64,000 nucleotides of DNA from JBEDUK01 sp963781595 (GTDB lineage Bacteria; Actinomycetota; UBA4738), in NCBI GenBank assembly GCA_963781595.1, contig CAWAGG010000006.1, forward strand, positions 2,418,001 through 2,482,000, in the 5' to 3' direction. The translations under genes and the position numbers were made by a program. The notes below the pieces were generated by a model. It saw nothing but the letters and a program-made list of their open reading frames with translations, made no database searches and was not told the origin of the DNA. Positions 32,438 through 41,861 of this stretch are shown here, piece by piece (within the stretch, counting starts at the first letter, position 1; each line of letters begins with the position of its first letter).

Positions 32438-33001
32438 TCACGCCCCGGGCCGGGCACGCGCTCGCCACTGCTCGGCCGTGATCGCGTAGACCACCGCGTC
32501 GAAGACTTCACCTTCGTCCTCGACCTTGCCCTCGTGGTCGAACACCATCCCGAGCCTGCGCATCACCGCCAGGCTCCGGACGTTCGCCTCCTCCGTGATG
32601 GAGATGACCCGCGGGAGCCCGAGCGTCGCGAACCCGTGATCGAGCCACCCGGTCGCCGCCTCCGTCGCGTACCCGTGGCCCCAGTGTTCGTACGCGAAGC
32701 GCCAGGCGACCTCGACGTCGTCGGGGTACGACGACTGGTGGTGGAGCCCAGACATCCCGAGGAACACGCCGTCATCGCGGCGCTCGACGGCGAGCAGACC
32801 GATCCCCTCCTCGGCGTAGCGCTCCTGGGCCCACGCGGCCAGCTCGTCGGAGTGCTCGCGGGTCAGGGGGACGCCGCCGAGGTACCTGACGACCTCGGGA
32901 TGGGCGTTCAGGGCCGCGTAGTGCGGCAGGTCGTCGCGCCGGAACGTCCGTAGCAGCAGCCGCGGCGTCGTCACGACGACCGTCCCGTCCCAGTTCACCA
33001 C
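32438..33001 (-). CDS. GNAT-family N-acetyltransferase (RimJ/RimL-like)
   Basis: 187 aa. It begins with TTPRLLLRTFRRDDLPHYAA, continues with VAWRFAYEHWGHGYATEAAT (acetyl-CoA loop) and ITEEANVRSLAVMRRLGM. These are the hallmarks of Acetyltransf_3 (RimJ/RimL-type) enzymes that acetylate protein N-termini or small amines. Substrate unknown. Two adjacent GTG codons (33001 and 32998) can serve as start, with GGAAGGGA upstream; the longer frame reaching 33082 adds only a basic, dissimilar stretch. Divergent from ald. Confidence 0.85.
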   Translation of the reverse strand: MVNWDGTVVVTTPRLLLRTFRRDDLPHYAALNAHPEVVRYLGGVPLTREHSDELAAWAQERYAEEGIGLLAVERRDDGVFLGMSGLHHQSSYPDDVEVAWRFAYEHWGHGYATEAATGWLDHGFATLGLPRVISITEEANVRSLAVMRRLGMVFDHEGKVEDEGEVFDAVVYAITAEQWRARARPGA

Positions 33002-33147
33002 CCGGCTGGTTCCCTTCCTCCTGCGGCTTCGCGAGCCGGCAGCATGGCAGAAGCGAGTCTCGAACCGGCGTTGCGCGACCACGGCACGGGTATCCTTCTA
33101 CCCGGCCGTTCGCGAGGGGGAGCCCCGGGCCAGAAGGAGACGAACCC

Positions 33148-34269
33148 GTGATCGTCGGCGTTCCGACCGAGGTCAAGGACAACGAGTTCCGGGTCGCGCT
33201 CACGCCCGAGGGTGCGCGCGAGCTGGCCGACCATGGCCACACGGTCCTCATGCAGGACGGCGCGGGCGACGGTTCGAACATCCCCCAGGACCGATACATC
33301 CGGTCGGGCGCGCAGATCCTGCCGGACGCCGACGCGGTCTGGTCGAAGGCCGACATGATCCTGAAGGTGAAGGAACCGGTCCCGATCGAGTACGACCGGA
33401 TGCGGGAAGGTCAGATCGTCTTCACGTACCTGCACCTCGCGGCCGACGAGGAGCTCACGCGAACGCTGCTCGCCCGCAAGGTCGCCGGGGTCGCCTACGA
33501 GACCGTGCAGCTTCCCGACGGACGGCTACCGCTCCTGGCTCCGATGAGCGAGGTCGCAGGCCGGATGGCCCCCCACGTGGCCGCGCGGCTGCTCGAGAAG
33601 GAGTACGGGGGGCGCGGGATCCTGATGGGGGGCGTGTCCGGCGTGAGGCCGGCGAAGGTCCTCGTCTTGGGCGCCGGGATGGCGGGGACGAACGCCGCCT
33701 GGATCGCGGCCGGGATGGAGGCCGAGGTCGTCGTGATCGACAAGAACATCGACCGGCTCCGCCAGATCGACATGGTGATGCGGGGGCGGATCATGACGCT
33801 CGCCTCGGACCGGCTCACGATCGAGCAGCGCGTTCGCGAATCCGACGTCGTGATCGGCACGGTCCTGATCCCGGGAGCGCGGGCGCCGAAGCTCGTGACG
33901 GAAGCGATGGTCGCCTCGATGCGGCCGGGCTCGGTCATCATCGACATCTCGATCGACCAGGGCGGATCGGTGGAGACGTCGCACATGACCACCCACTCCG
34001 ACCCGACGTACGTGGTGCACGACGTCGTGCACTACGCCGTCGGGAACATGCCCGGCGCAGTACCGAACAGTTCCACGTACGCACTCACGAACGTGACGCT
34101 GCCGTACGCGATCTCGATCGCGAACAACGGCCTCGACGGCGCGTTGAGGGCCGATCCCGCGTTGGCATGCGGGCTGAACACCTTCGACGGGAAGCTCACG
34201 AACGGGCCCGTGGGTGAGGCGTGCGGGCTGGGATCGGTCGCTCTGTCCGCGGCGATCCCGGGCTTGTAG
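33148..34269 (+). CDS. ald: Alanine dehydrogenase
   Basis: 373 aa. Catalyses NAD-dependent L-alanine/pyruvate interconversion. Markers are the N-terminal IVGVPTEVKDNEFRVALTP, the catalytic Lys in ILKVKEPV, FTYLHLAAD with the catalytic His, the Rossmann fingerprint VLGAGMAGTNAAWIAAGM, and QGGSVETSHMTTHSDPTY. GTG start with AGGAGA 10 nt upstream, and TATCCT around 33091 gives a conventional leader of roughly 45 nt. It overlaps nothing; xerD starts about 10 nt later. Confidence 0.97.
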   Translation: MIVGVPTEVKDNEFRVALTPEGARELADHGHTVLMQDGAGDGSNIPQDRYIRSGAQILPDADAVWSKADMILKVKEPVPIEYDRMREGQIVFTYLHLAADEELTRTLLARKVAGVAYETVQLPDGRLPLLAPMSEVAGRMAPHVAARLLEKEYGGRGILMGGVSGVRPAKVLVLGAGMAGTNAAWIAAGMEAEVVVIDKNIDRLRQIDMVMRGRIMTLASDRLTIEQRVRESDVVIGTVLIPGARAPKLVTEAMVASMRPGSVIIDISIDQGGSVETSHMTTHSDPTYVVHDVVHYAVGNMPGAVPNSSTYALTNVTLPYAISIANNGLDGALRADPALACGLNTFDGKLTNGPVGEACGLGSVALSAAIPGL

Positions 34270-34278
34270 AGGGACCCG

Positions 34279-35285
34279 TGCCTGGGATTCTCGCGGGAGC
34301 GACCACACCGGCCGACGCCTCCCTCGAGCCGCCCGCGCCCTTCGGCGGTCAGGCCGACCGCTTCCTGGACCACCTGACGGTCGAACGCGGGCTCTCGCGG
34401 AACACCGTCGATGCCTATCGCCGGGACCTGACGAAATACCGGCGCTACCTCGCGGAGCGTGGTGTGACCGACGCGACGATCGTCGACGAGGCCACGGTCG
34501 CGGGCTTCGTCGAATGGCTTTCGCGGGCGGAGTTCGAGGACGGCCGCCGGTACCGCTCGTCCTCGGTGGCGCGGTCGCTGGCGGGCGTCCGCATGTTCCA
34601 CGCGTTCCTCCTGAGCGACGGCGAGGCCGGCGGTCGACCCCGCCCGTCGGGTCGATCGGCCGAAGGTTCCGATGAATCTCCCGCGGCCGCTGTCGATCGA
34701 ACAGGTCGAAGCCATCCTGGCGGCACCCGATGCGGCAACGCCGGCCGGGCATGCGAGACCGGGCGCTCCTGGAGACGCTGTACGGCGGCGGCCTGCGCGT
34801 CTCCGAGCTGGTCGGCCTCGACGTGGACGACGTCGACCTGGAGGAGGGGAGCGTTCGCGTCATGGGCAAGGGCAGCAAGGAGCGGGAGGTCCCGCTCGGC
34901 CGGTTCGCCGCCGAGGCCGTCGCCGCGTACCTGACGCCGCGGGAGACCCTCGATGGCGGGCACCCGGACGCGTTCGGCGCTGTTCCTGAACCAGCGGGGG
35001 GGGCGGTTGACGCGGCAGGGCGTCACGTTGATCCTCGCGCGGGCGGCCAGGCTCGCGGGCATCCGCTCGCGTGTGACGCCCCACGTGCTCCGGCATTCGT
35101 ACGCGACGCATCTCCTCGAGGGCGGCGCGGACGTCCGGGTCGTGCAGGAACTCCTCGGTCACGCGTCCGTCTCGACGACGCAGATCTACACCCTCGTCAC
35201 GAACGACCGTCTCCGTGAGGAGTACTTCACGGCCCACCCGCGCGCTCGGCGGCCCGAACGGAGGGGCACGCGTGACGCAGGCTGA
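34279..35285 (+). pseudogene. xerD: Tyrosine recombinase XerD, broken by three frameshifts
   Basis: The XerD sequence is complete but spread over three frames. Residues from GGQADRFLDHLTVERGLSR to LLSDGEAGG are in the first frame; VDRPKVPMNLPRPLSIEQVE is in the second from about 34633; MRDRALLETLYGGGLRVSEL is in the third from 34751; ALFLNQRGGRLTRQG to the end returns to the first after about 34957-34985. Each break equals one extra base, and at least two fall at GGG runs. Catalytic residues survive in pieces: Arg in LRVSELVG, HVLRHSYATHLL and GHASVSTTQIYTLV. It may be a real pseudogene or sequence error. Position between ald and deoB, near scpA-scpB, is usual for xerD. Confidence 0.85.
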
Positions 35286-36507
35286 ACCCGCGGCGCCCGG
35301 CCTCCGGGTCGCGATCGTCGTGTGCGACTCGTTCGGCGTGGGGGAGGCGCCGGATGCCGCCGCGTACGGCGATGCGGGTTCGAACACGATCGGACACACC
35401 GCGACGGCCGTCGGTGGCCTGGACGCCGCCTGGCTGGGCGGTCTGGGCCTCGGGTGCGTGACCGACGTGCAGGGGATGCCGTGCGCGCCGGTCCCGGGCA
35501 CGGCGCACGGGCGCATGCGGGAGCGCTCGGCCGGCAAGGACACCACGACGGGACATTGGGAGATGGCCGGCATCGTCCTCGACCAGCCGTTCCCGACGTA
35601 CCCGGACGGCTTCCCGCCCGAGGTGATCGAACCATTCGAGGCATCGATCGGCCGGAGGGTCCTGGGCAACGTCGTGGCCTCCGGCACGGAGATCGTCGCC
35701 GAGCTGGGCGAGGAACACGTGCAGACCGGCCGCCCGATCGTCTACACGAGCGCGGATTCGGTCTTCCAGATCGCGACCCATGTCGACGTCGTGCCGCTCG
35801 AACAGCTCTACGACTGGTGTCGGACCGCGCGCCGGATCCTCGACGGGAACCATCGGGTGGGGCGGGTGATCGCGCGACCGTTCGCGGGCGAGCCCGGCGC
35901 CTTCGTCCGGACCCCGGACCGGCGGGACTTCTCGGTAGCGCCGCCGGGACCGACGCTCCTCGACGCGTTGAGCGGAGCCGGGATCGCCGTCTACGGCGTC
36001 GGCAAGATCGGGGATATCTTCGACGGGCAGGGTCTGAGCGAGTCGCGGTACTCGCGTTCGAACGACGACGGCGTCGACATCGCGCTGGAGTTCCTCGGGC
36101 GGCCCGGGCCGTCGCTCACGTTCGTGAACCTGGTCGACTTCGATTCGAAGTACGGTCATCGCAACGATCCGGCGGGCTACGCGGCGGCGATCGAGGGGTT
36201 CGACCGTCGGATCCCGGAGCTGCTCGGCGCCCTCGGACTGGACCCGCCGCGCCCGGTCGCGGTGCCGGGAGCCGGGGTCCTGTTCGTCACGGGCGACCAC
36301 GGATGCGACCCCACCGACGTGTCGACGGACCACACGCGCGAGTTCGTGCCGGTGCTCGTGGCGGGCACCCGGAACGACCGACCGGTCGATCTGGGCACGC
36401 GTTCGACGTTCGCCGACCTCGGCGCGACCGTGGCCGCGGCGCTCGGCGTGGCCTGGAGCCTCGAGGGGACGTCGTTCGCGGGAGCGACGGTCGAGGTGCA
36501 CGCCTGA
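35272..36507 (+). CDS. deoB: Phosphopentomutase
   Basis: 411 aa. Interconverts ribose (deoxyribose) 1- and 5-phosphates. The alkaline-phosphatase-like metal site is visible: VVCDSFGVGEAPDA at the N-terminus, AGKDTTTGHWEMAG with the nucleophilic Thr, SADSVFQIATH, and the C-terminal VTGDHGCDPTDVSTDHTRE. GTG start at 35272, overlapping the end of xerD by 14 nt. The next gene overlaps its stop (TGATG). Function sure. Confidence 0.96.
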   Translation: MTQAEPAAPGLRVAIVVCDSFGVGEAPDAAAYGDAGSNTIGHTATAVGGLDAAWLGGLGLGCVTDVQGMPCAPVPGTAHGRMRERSAGKDTTTGHWEMAGIVLDQPFPTYPDGFPPEVIEPFEASIGRRVLGNVVASGTEIVAELGEEHVQTGRPIVYTSADSVFQIATHVDVVPLEQLYDWCRTARRILDGNHRVGRVIARPFAGEPGAFVRTPDRRDFSVAPPGPTLLDALSGAGIAVYGVGKIGDIFDGQGLSESRYSRSNDDGVDIALEFLGRPGPSLTFVNLVDFDSKYGHRNDPAGYAAAIEGFDRRIPELLGALGLDPPRPVAVPGAGVLFVTGDHGCDPTDVSTDHTREFVPVLVAGTRNDRPVDLGTRSTFADLGATVAAALGVAWSLEGTSFAGATVEVHA

Positions 36508-37148
36508 TGCGCAACGTGCTGAACACGCTCTACCTGGCGGTCGGGATCTTCCTGGCGCTGGGCGTGCACGAGTACGCGGAGGCGGCCACCGCGGCACGGC
36601 TGGGAGACCTCTCGGCGAAGCGGATGGGCTGGATGCGGTTCAACCTCCGGGCGATGGTCGATCCGTTCGGGACGCTGCTGCTGCCGGGGATCCTGCTGCT
36701 GCCGGTGCTGTTCGGGAGCGTCACCTTCCTGCCGTTCGCGTACGCGAGGCCGATGCCGCTGAACCCGTGGAACTTCAAGAAGCCGGACCGCGACGCGATG
36801 CTGGTCGCGATCGCGGGACCCGTCGCCGACATCGTGCTGGCGTTCGTGATCGGGCTGATGCTGCGCGTCGCCGACTTCGGCGAGGTCTCGGTCTTCCTGG
36901 TCGCATGCCTGTACACGGCGATCGTGATCGGGGTGTTGAACCTGCTGCCGATCCCACCGCTCGACGGTTCGAGGATCATCGCGCGCTTCCTCCCGCCGAA
37001 GGCGCGGGAGGTCTACACGAACCTCCAGCAGTACGGAGCCCTGTTCATCCTGCTGATCTTCTTCATCCTCCCCGGACCGATCAACGCGTTCGTCGGCGCC
37101 GTCGGCGGAGGGATCTGCCAGATCGTGGCCGGGTTCAACTGCGTGTGA
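36507..37148 (+). CDS. M50 (site-2 protease)-like membrane protein with altered HEXXH
   Basis: 213 aa with about five hydrophobic segments. It follows the small S2P/M50 architecture: an N-terminal helix with the metal motif, DPFGTLLLPGILLLPV, FAYARPMPLNPWNFKKPDRD, AIAGPVADIVLAFVIG and the second motif NLLPIPPLDGSRI (about residue 150). The first motif, however, is GVHEYAEAA (His21, Glu22, Glu25), so the second zinc-ligand His of HEXXH is Glu. It may be a non-peptidase homologue or use HExxE. It is translationally coupled to deoB. Confidence 0.8.
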   Translation: MRNVLNTLYLAVGIFLALGVHEYAEAATAARLGDLSAKRMGWMRFNLRAMVDPFGTLLLPGILLLPVLFGSVTFLPFAYARPMPLNPWNFKKPDRDAMLVAIAGPVADIVLAFVIGLMLRVADFGEVSVFLVACLYTAIVIGVLNLLPIPPLDGSRIIARFLPPKAREVYTNLQQYGALFILLIFFILPGPINAFVGAVGGGICQIVAGFNCV

Positions 37149-37325
37149 CTGCCTGAACGCCGCCCGTCGGTGCTCGTTCCGACCGCCCTGGTGATTGAAC
37201 CGGCCGACGGGCGCCGATAGCATGCCGGACATCGAGGGTCCGTGCGCTTCGTCGACGATGGCCGTGACCGGGGCGGGGCGGCCCCGGTCGTTCCGGTGTT
37301 CCCGTCCGGGCAGGAGACGACGCGC

Positions 37326-38129
37326 GTGAGCGCCGCGCCCCGGATGCCGGCTCCCTCCGACGAGTTGCTGGTCGAGCTCCCGGTCTTCTCGGGACCGTTC
37401 CGGCTGCTCGTGGAGCTGATCCTCGACCACAAGATGGACGTCTGCGACGTGCCCGTCGCCCGCGTCACCGATCGGTACCTGCAGCAGGGGCGTGAGCGGG
37501 CCGCGACGTGGACCCTGGAGGAGGCGACCTGGTTCCTGGCGGTCTGCGCCACGATGCTGGAGCTGAAGGTCGGACGGTTGCTCCCGCGGCCGCCGGTGGA
37601 CACCGAGGAGGACCTGCTCGGAGCGGTCTCACCGGACCTGCTGTACGCGAGGAGCCGTGAGCTGGCAGCGTTCCGGCAGGTCTCCGACGCGATCGACGCC
37701 CTCCTGGCCGAGGCCGCGACGATGCACCCGCGCAGCGTCGGGCCGCCGGCTGAGTTCGCCCATCTGTATCCGGACGTGATGAAGGGCGTGACGGGCGATC
37801 GACTGGCCGAGTTGGCCGCACGCGCCCTGGCCCCCGCCCCGCTGGTGGACCTCTCCCACGTCGCGCCGATCCGCGTGTCCCTGAGCGACGCGATCGCGCT
37901 GGTGCAGGCGCGCGTCTCGTCGGCGGGGATGGCGAGCTTCCGCGAACTGCTGGCCGACAACCCCGAGCGCATCCACGTCGTCGTGCGGTTCCTGGCCCTC
38001 CTGGAGCTTCACCGTCAAGGCAAGGTCGAGCTTTCTCAGGCGCGGCTGTTCGGCGAGATCGAGGTCCGATGGCAGGGAGAGCCCGACGTTCCAGGCGAGG
38101 TTCACGTCCCCGCGGAGGGGGTCTGGTGA
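37326..38129 (+). CDS. scpA: Segregation and condensation protein A
   Basis: 267 aa kleisin of the SMC-ScpAB chromosome-organising complex. It begins LVELPVFSGPFRLLVELILDHKMDVCDV, the N-terminal SMC-neck-binding helices, and ends with the winged-helix segment VVRFLALLELHRQGKVELSQARLFGEIEV. GTG at 37326 is preferred because AGGAG lies 9 nt upstream; an earlier GTG at 37242 would add 28 unrelated residues. TAGCAT (37217-37222) is a candidate -10. The stop overlaps scpB as GTGA. Confidence 0.95.
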   Translation: MSAAPRMPAPSDELLVELPVFSGPFRLLVELILDHKMDVCDVPVARVTDRYLQQGRERAATWTLEEATWFLAVCATMLELKVGRLLPRPPVDTEEDLLGAVSPDLLYARSRELAAFRQVSDAIDALLAEAATMHPRSVGPPAEFAHLYPDVMKGVTGDRLAELAARALAPAPLVDLSHVAPIRVSLSDAIALVQARVSSAGMASFRELLADNPERIHVVVRFLALLELHRQGKVELSQARLFGEIEVRWQGEPDVPGEVHVPAEGVW

Positions 38130-38713
38130 GCGGAGACGACGAAGTCCCACGCGTGATCGAGCCCGACACGACGCGGGCGCTCGAGGCGCTGCTCTTCCTC
38201 GCGGACGAACCGGTGACCGCCGCCTCGCTCGCCCAGGTCGTCGATCGACCGCGGGCAGAGATCGACGACCTCCTGGTCGACCTGGCGGAGTCCTACGACC
38301 GGCGCGGTTCGGGCCTGATCCTGCGCCGCGTCGCTGGGGGATGGCGGCTGTTCACGCATCCGGACGTGTCCGCGTACGCCGAGCGGTTCGTCCTGTCCTC
38401 GCGTCATGCCCGTCTGACGAAGGCGTCGCTGGAGACCCTGTCCATCGTGGCGTACAAGCAGCCCGTGAGCAGGCATCAGGTCTCCGGGATCCGCGGCGTC
38501 AACTCGGAGGGGGTGTTGCGCGCGCTGGCCGATCGCGGGCTCGTGCAGGAGGTAGCCCGCGACGAGGGCCCCGGTCGCGCGGTGCTCTACGGGACGACGC
38601 CGGAGTTCCTCGAGCGGCTCGGGATCTCGTCCCTGGCCGATCTGCCCCCGATCGCCCCGCTCCTCGCAGACGCGGATGGCGGATCGAACGCCGCGCGGTC
38701 GCAAGTCGACTGA
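38126..38713 (+). CDS. scpB: Segregation and condensation protein B
   Basis: 195 aa, two winged-helix domains. Signatures are TRALEALLFLADEPVTAASLAQVV at the N-terminus, RRVAGGWRLFTHPD, and SLETLSIVAYKQPVSRHQV with IRGVNSEGVLRALADRGLV. It dimerises and binds ScpA in the SMC complex. It overlaps scpA by 4 nt, and rluB begins inside its last 38 nt. Confidence 0.96.
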   Translation: MSGDDEVPRVIEPDTTRALEALLFLADEPVTAASLAQVVDRPRAEIDDLLVDLAESYDRRGSGLILRRVAGGWRLFTHPDVSAYAERFVLSSRHARLTKASLETLSIVAYKQPVSRHQVSGIRGVNSEGVLRALADRGLVQEVARDEGPGRAVLYGTTPEFLERLGISSLADLPPIAPLLADADGGSNAARSQVD

Positions 38714-39599
38714 CCGCGCGTCGACCGCCCGCGGGGCGGTGCCGAGCGGTGCTGCGACCCGTGGCCGGCCGTCCCAGCCGGCGACGGGCTCGAAGCGGTC
38801 CGAGACCCGCGGCCGTGGGCCCAGCCGGGCCGACGACGAACGCGAGGAACGGCTCCAGAAGGTGCTCGCACGGGCCGGCTTCGGCTCGCGGCGTGCGGCC
38901 GAGGAGCTGATCCGAGACGGGAGGGTCACGATCAAGGGACGGGAGGCGTCCCTCGGGGACCGCGTGGACCCGAAACGCGACCAGGTGGCGGTCGACGGCG
39001 TCCCGATCCCGGCGGACCCCACGCTTCGGTACTTCGCGTTGAACAAGCCGGCCGGGGTCACGACCACGATGCGCGACGCGCACGCGACACGGACATTGGC
39101 TCCGTACCTCCCGGCTGGTCCCCGCGTGTTCGCCGTCGGCCGTCTGGACCGCGACACCGAGGGGCTCCTGCTGCTGACGAACGACGGCGAACTGTCGCAC
39201 CGGATCCAGCACCCGAGCACCGGGATCGAGAAGGAATACCTGGTCGAGGTGGAGGGAAGCCTCTCCGACGGCGCGGTGCGACGGCTGCAACGCGGGGTCC
39301 AGCTCGCCGACGGCCCTGCACGGGCCGCCCGAGCGGGGCCGGTCCAGCGGGTGCGCGGGCGCTCCGCGGTTCCCGTGGTGATGACCGAGGGCAGGAAGCG
39401 GATCGTGCGCAGGATGTTCGAGGCGCTCGGTCACCCCGTGCGGCGTCTCGTGAGGGTGAGGGTCGGGCCCGTCCGCCTCGAGCGGCTCGGGCCCGGCGAG
39501 GTTCGACCTCTGGAACCGGCCGAGGTGATGGCGCTGTACAGGCTGACCCGCCTGCGGCGCGCCAAGGCGGGCCGTGGCTCCACCCGAGCGCGGGGCTGA
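38676..39599 (+). CDS. rRNA pseudouridine synthase (RluB/RsuA family)
   Basis: 307 aa. About 55 basic, disordered N-terminal residues precede an S4 domain (RLQKVLARAGFGSRRAAEEL), then the catalytic domain with GRLDRDTEGLLLLTNDG carrying the nucleophilic Asp, and NKPAGVTTT. The C-terminal RKRIVRRMFEALGHPV is the RsuA-family motif. The target is probably a single uridine in 23S rRNA (RluB-type context after scpAB), inferred from position. The start at 38676 may be too early; later GTG codons exist within the basic tail. Confidence 0.92.
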   Translation: MADRTPRGRKSTDRASTARGAVPSGAATRGRPSQPATGSKRSETRGRGPSRADDEREERLQKVLARAGFGSRRAAEELIRDGRVTIKGREASLGDRVDPKRDQVAVDGVPIPADPTLRYFALNKPAGVTTTMRDAHATRTLAPYLPAGPRVFAVGRLDRDTEGLLLLTNDGELSHRIQHPSTGIEKEYLVEVEGSLSDGAVRRLQRGVQLADGPARAARAGPVQRVRGRSAVPVVMTEGRKRIVRRMFEALGHPVRRLVRVRVGPVRLERLGPGEVRPLEPAEVMALYRLTRLRRAKAGRGSTRARG

Positions 39600-39746
39600 G
39601 GCGAACGTCGACCTCAGGCTCTGAGCCAGGCGCCCACCGACGCGGGCGGGAACCCCGTGCGATGCCGTCGCGACCATCACCGTCTCGTTCGCATCGAGGC
39701 TCGCTTGTGGCCGTCGCGCGTCCCTGACGTGGGATGCTTGCGCGCG

Positions 39747-41849
39747 ATGAACGAGCGCAGCGAATCGATCCGACCCGATGGCGACGTCCCGGCGACCGAC
39801 CGGTGGGGGACCGTCATCGCGATCGACGGCCCGGCCGGATCGGGCAAGAGCACCCTGGCGCGCAGGCTCGCGTCCGCGCTCGGCCTGCCCTACGTGAACA
39901 CCGGCCTGATGTACCGCGCCCTCGCGCGGCGCGCCGTCGATGAGGGCATCGACCCCGACGACGCCGGCGGCCTCGCGGAGGTCCTCGAGCGGACCCCGTT
40001 CGACCTCGGCGACACCGATCCTCCCGATCTCGTGGTGGACGGCCGCCGGCCCGGCGACGAGCTCCAGGCGCCCGATGTCGAAGCGATCGTCTCCCGGACC
40101 GCGCGGCACCCGGCGGTCAGGGCATGGATGCGCGACGCGCAACGCGCACTGGGACTGGGCGGCGCCGTGATGGAGGGTCGCGACATCGCGACGGTCGTGT
40201 TCCCCGACGCGGACCTGAAGATCTTCCTGGCCGCGCCACTCGGCGTCCGCGCGGAGCGGCGGGCCGAGGAGCGCGGGGCCGGTGGCGCCGTCCGTGACGT
40301 CGGGAACGCGGTCGACGCCCGGGACCGGCAGGATGCGACCACGAACCCGTTGGAGCCGGCGCCCGGCGCGTACGTGCTGGACACCACCGTCCTCGACGCG
40401 GACGAGGTGTTCGACGCAGCGATGGCGCTCGTCGCGAGCGAGCTGGTCCCCGGTGCCGACACGCCGGGCACGGCCGACGCCGACGGCGACGCCGACGTGG
40501 ATGCCCCGGGCGGTGGCGGTCGCGCGCCCTCGCGAGCTCAGCACCCGACGCCCCGGGTGGCGATCGTCGGTCGCCAGAACGTCGGGAAGTCGACGCTGCT
40601 GAACCGGCTGTTCGGCCGCAAGATCGCGATCGCGCACGAGACGCCCGGAGTGACGCGCGACCGGCTCGAGGTCCAGGCGACCTGGGAGGGTCGTTCGTTC
40701 GTGCTGATCGACACGGGCGGATTCGTCCACCGCGCGAGCGGGGTCGAGACGTCGGTCGGTGCCCAAGCCGAGCGCGCCGCTACGGAAGCGGACCTCGTGC
40801 TCCTGGTCGTGGACGCCTCGGTCGGCATCCAGGAGGAGGACGCGACCCTCGCGAGGCGGATCCTCCGGTCCCGCGTGCCCGCGATCCTCGTGGCCAACAA
40901 GGTCGACGGCGATCGTCAGGAGACGGAGGCTGCGGCGTTCGTCTCGCTCGGACTGGGCGAACCCGTGGCGGTGTCCGCGCTCCACGGCCGCGGGACGGGT
41001 GACCTGCTCGATCGGATCGCGTCGGCGTTCCCCCGGATCGATGAACCTCGACCTCAGGATGAGGCTCGGTTCGCGATCGTCGGGAAGCCCAACGTGGGGA
41101 AGTCGTCGCTGTTCAACCGCCTGGTCGAGGACGAGCGGTCCGTGGTGCACGACGAGGCGGGGACCACCCGTGACGCCGTGGACTCGCTGATCTCGGTCGA
41201 CGGCGCCATCGTCCGGTTCGTCGACACCGCGGGCCTGCGGCGCAGGACGAAGGCCCAGGGCGTCGAGTTCTACGGCCTGCTGCGCACCGAGCGCGCGATC
41301 GAGGGCGCCGACGTGGTCCTCCTGGTGATCGACGCCACCAAGGGCCTGACGGCCGAGGACGAGCGCATCGCCTCCGACGTGGCCGACGCCGGCCGGGGAC
41401 TCGCGATCGCCCTGAACAAGTGGGACCTGGTTGACCCCGACGAGCGCGAGCACCTGTTCAAGTACCTGAAGGGCGAGCTCAGGAGGTTCCCCGGGGCGCC
41501 GGTCCTGCGGACGTCCGCGGTCCGCGGCACCGGCATCCGGCGGATCGTGCCGGCGCTCGTCGAGGTGCGCGCGAACTGGGCTCGGCGGGCCTCGACCGCT
41601 GAGGTGAACCGTGCGCTCGAGCGTTACGAGGGCAAGCACCCACCTCCGCGCGGACTCGGTCGTATCCGGTACGGCACACAGGTCGGCACGGGTCCCCCCG
41701 CGTTCGTCGTCTTCGGGATCCCGGACCCCGGCGCCGCCTACCGGCGCTACCTGGAGAACTCGCTGCGCCGCGACTTCGGCTTCGACGGCGCCCCGATCCG
41801 CATCTCGTTCCGGCCCAAGGAGCCGAGGAAGCCGGGCCGCGCCCGGTAG
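39747..41849 (+). CDS. cmk-der: Cytidylate kinase fused to GTPase Der
   Basis: 700 aa. Residues about 20-235 are cytidylate kinase: P-loop AIDGPAGSGKST, GLMYRALARRAVDEG, GAVMEGRDIATVVFPDA, and RQDATTNPLEPAPGAYVLDTT. A 25-residue acidic, Gly-rich linker follows. Residues about 265-700 are Der (EngA), the tandem GTPase for 50S assembly: GRQNVGKST and DTGG in the first G domain, GKPNVGKSS, DTAGLRRR and NKWDLVD in the second, then the KH-like tail ending FRPKEPRKPGR. Adjacent separate cmk and der genes are common; here they are in one frame. Confidence 0.95.
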   Translation: MNERSESIRPDGDVPATDRWGTVIAIDGPAGSGKSTLARRLASALGLPYVNTGLMYRALARRAVDEGIDPDDAGGLAEVLERTPFDLGDTDPPDLVVDGRRPGDELQAPDVEAIVSRTARHPAVRAWMRDAQRALGLGGAVMEGRDIATVVFPDADLKIFLAAPLGVRAERRAEERGAGGAVRDVGNAVDARDRQDATTNPLEPAPGAYVLDTTVLDADEVFDAAMALVASELVPGADTPGTADADGDADVDAPGGGGRAPSRAQHPTPRVAIVGRQNVGKSTLLNRLFGRKIAIAHETPGVTRDRLEVQATWEGRSFVLIDTGGFVHRASGVETSVGAQAERAATEADLVLLVVDASVGIQEEDATLARRILRSRVPAILVANKVDGDRQETEAAAFVSLGLGEPVAVSALHGRGTGDLLDRIASAFPRIDEPRPQDEARFAIVGKPNVGKSSLFNRLVEDERSVVHDEAGTTRDAVDSLISVDGAIVRFVDTAGLRRRTKAQGVEFYGLLRTERAIEGADVVLLVIDATKGLTAEDERIASDVADAGRGLAIALNKWDLVDPDEREHLFKYLKGELRRFPGAPVLRTSAVRGTGIRRIVPALVEVRANWARRASTAEVNRALERYEGKHPPPRGLGRIRYGTQVGTGPPAFVVFGIPDPGAAYRRYLENSLRRDFGFDGAPIRISFRPKEPRKPGRAR

Positions 41850-41861
41850 GATGGGTGGCGA

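Noticed and set aside
34279..35285. Programmed +1 frameshifting in xerD
   Set aside because: Three separate shifts would be needed, with no slippery site, stop-codon context or stimulatory structure that I can see.
38499..41639. A 1046-codon open frame on the minus strand
   Set aside because: Antisense to rluB and cmk-der, whose motifs are complete. Composition is low-complexity charged residues.
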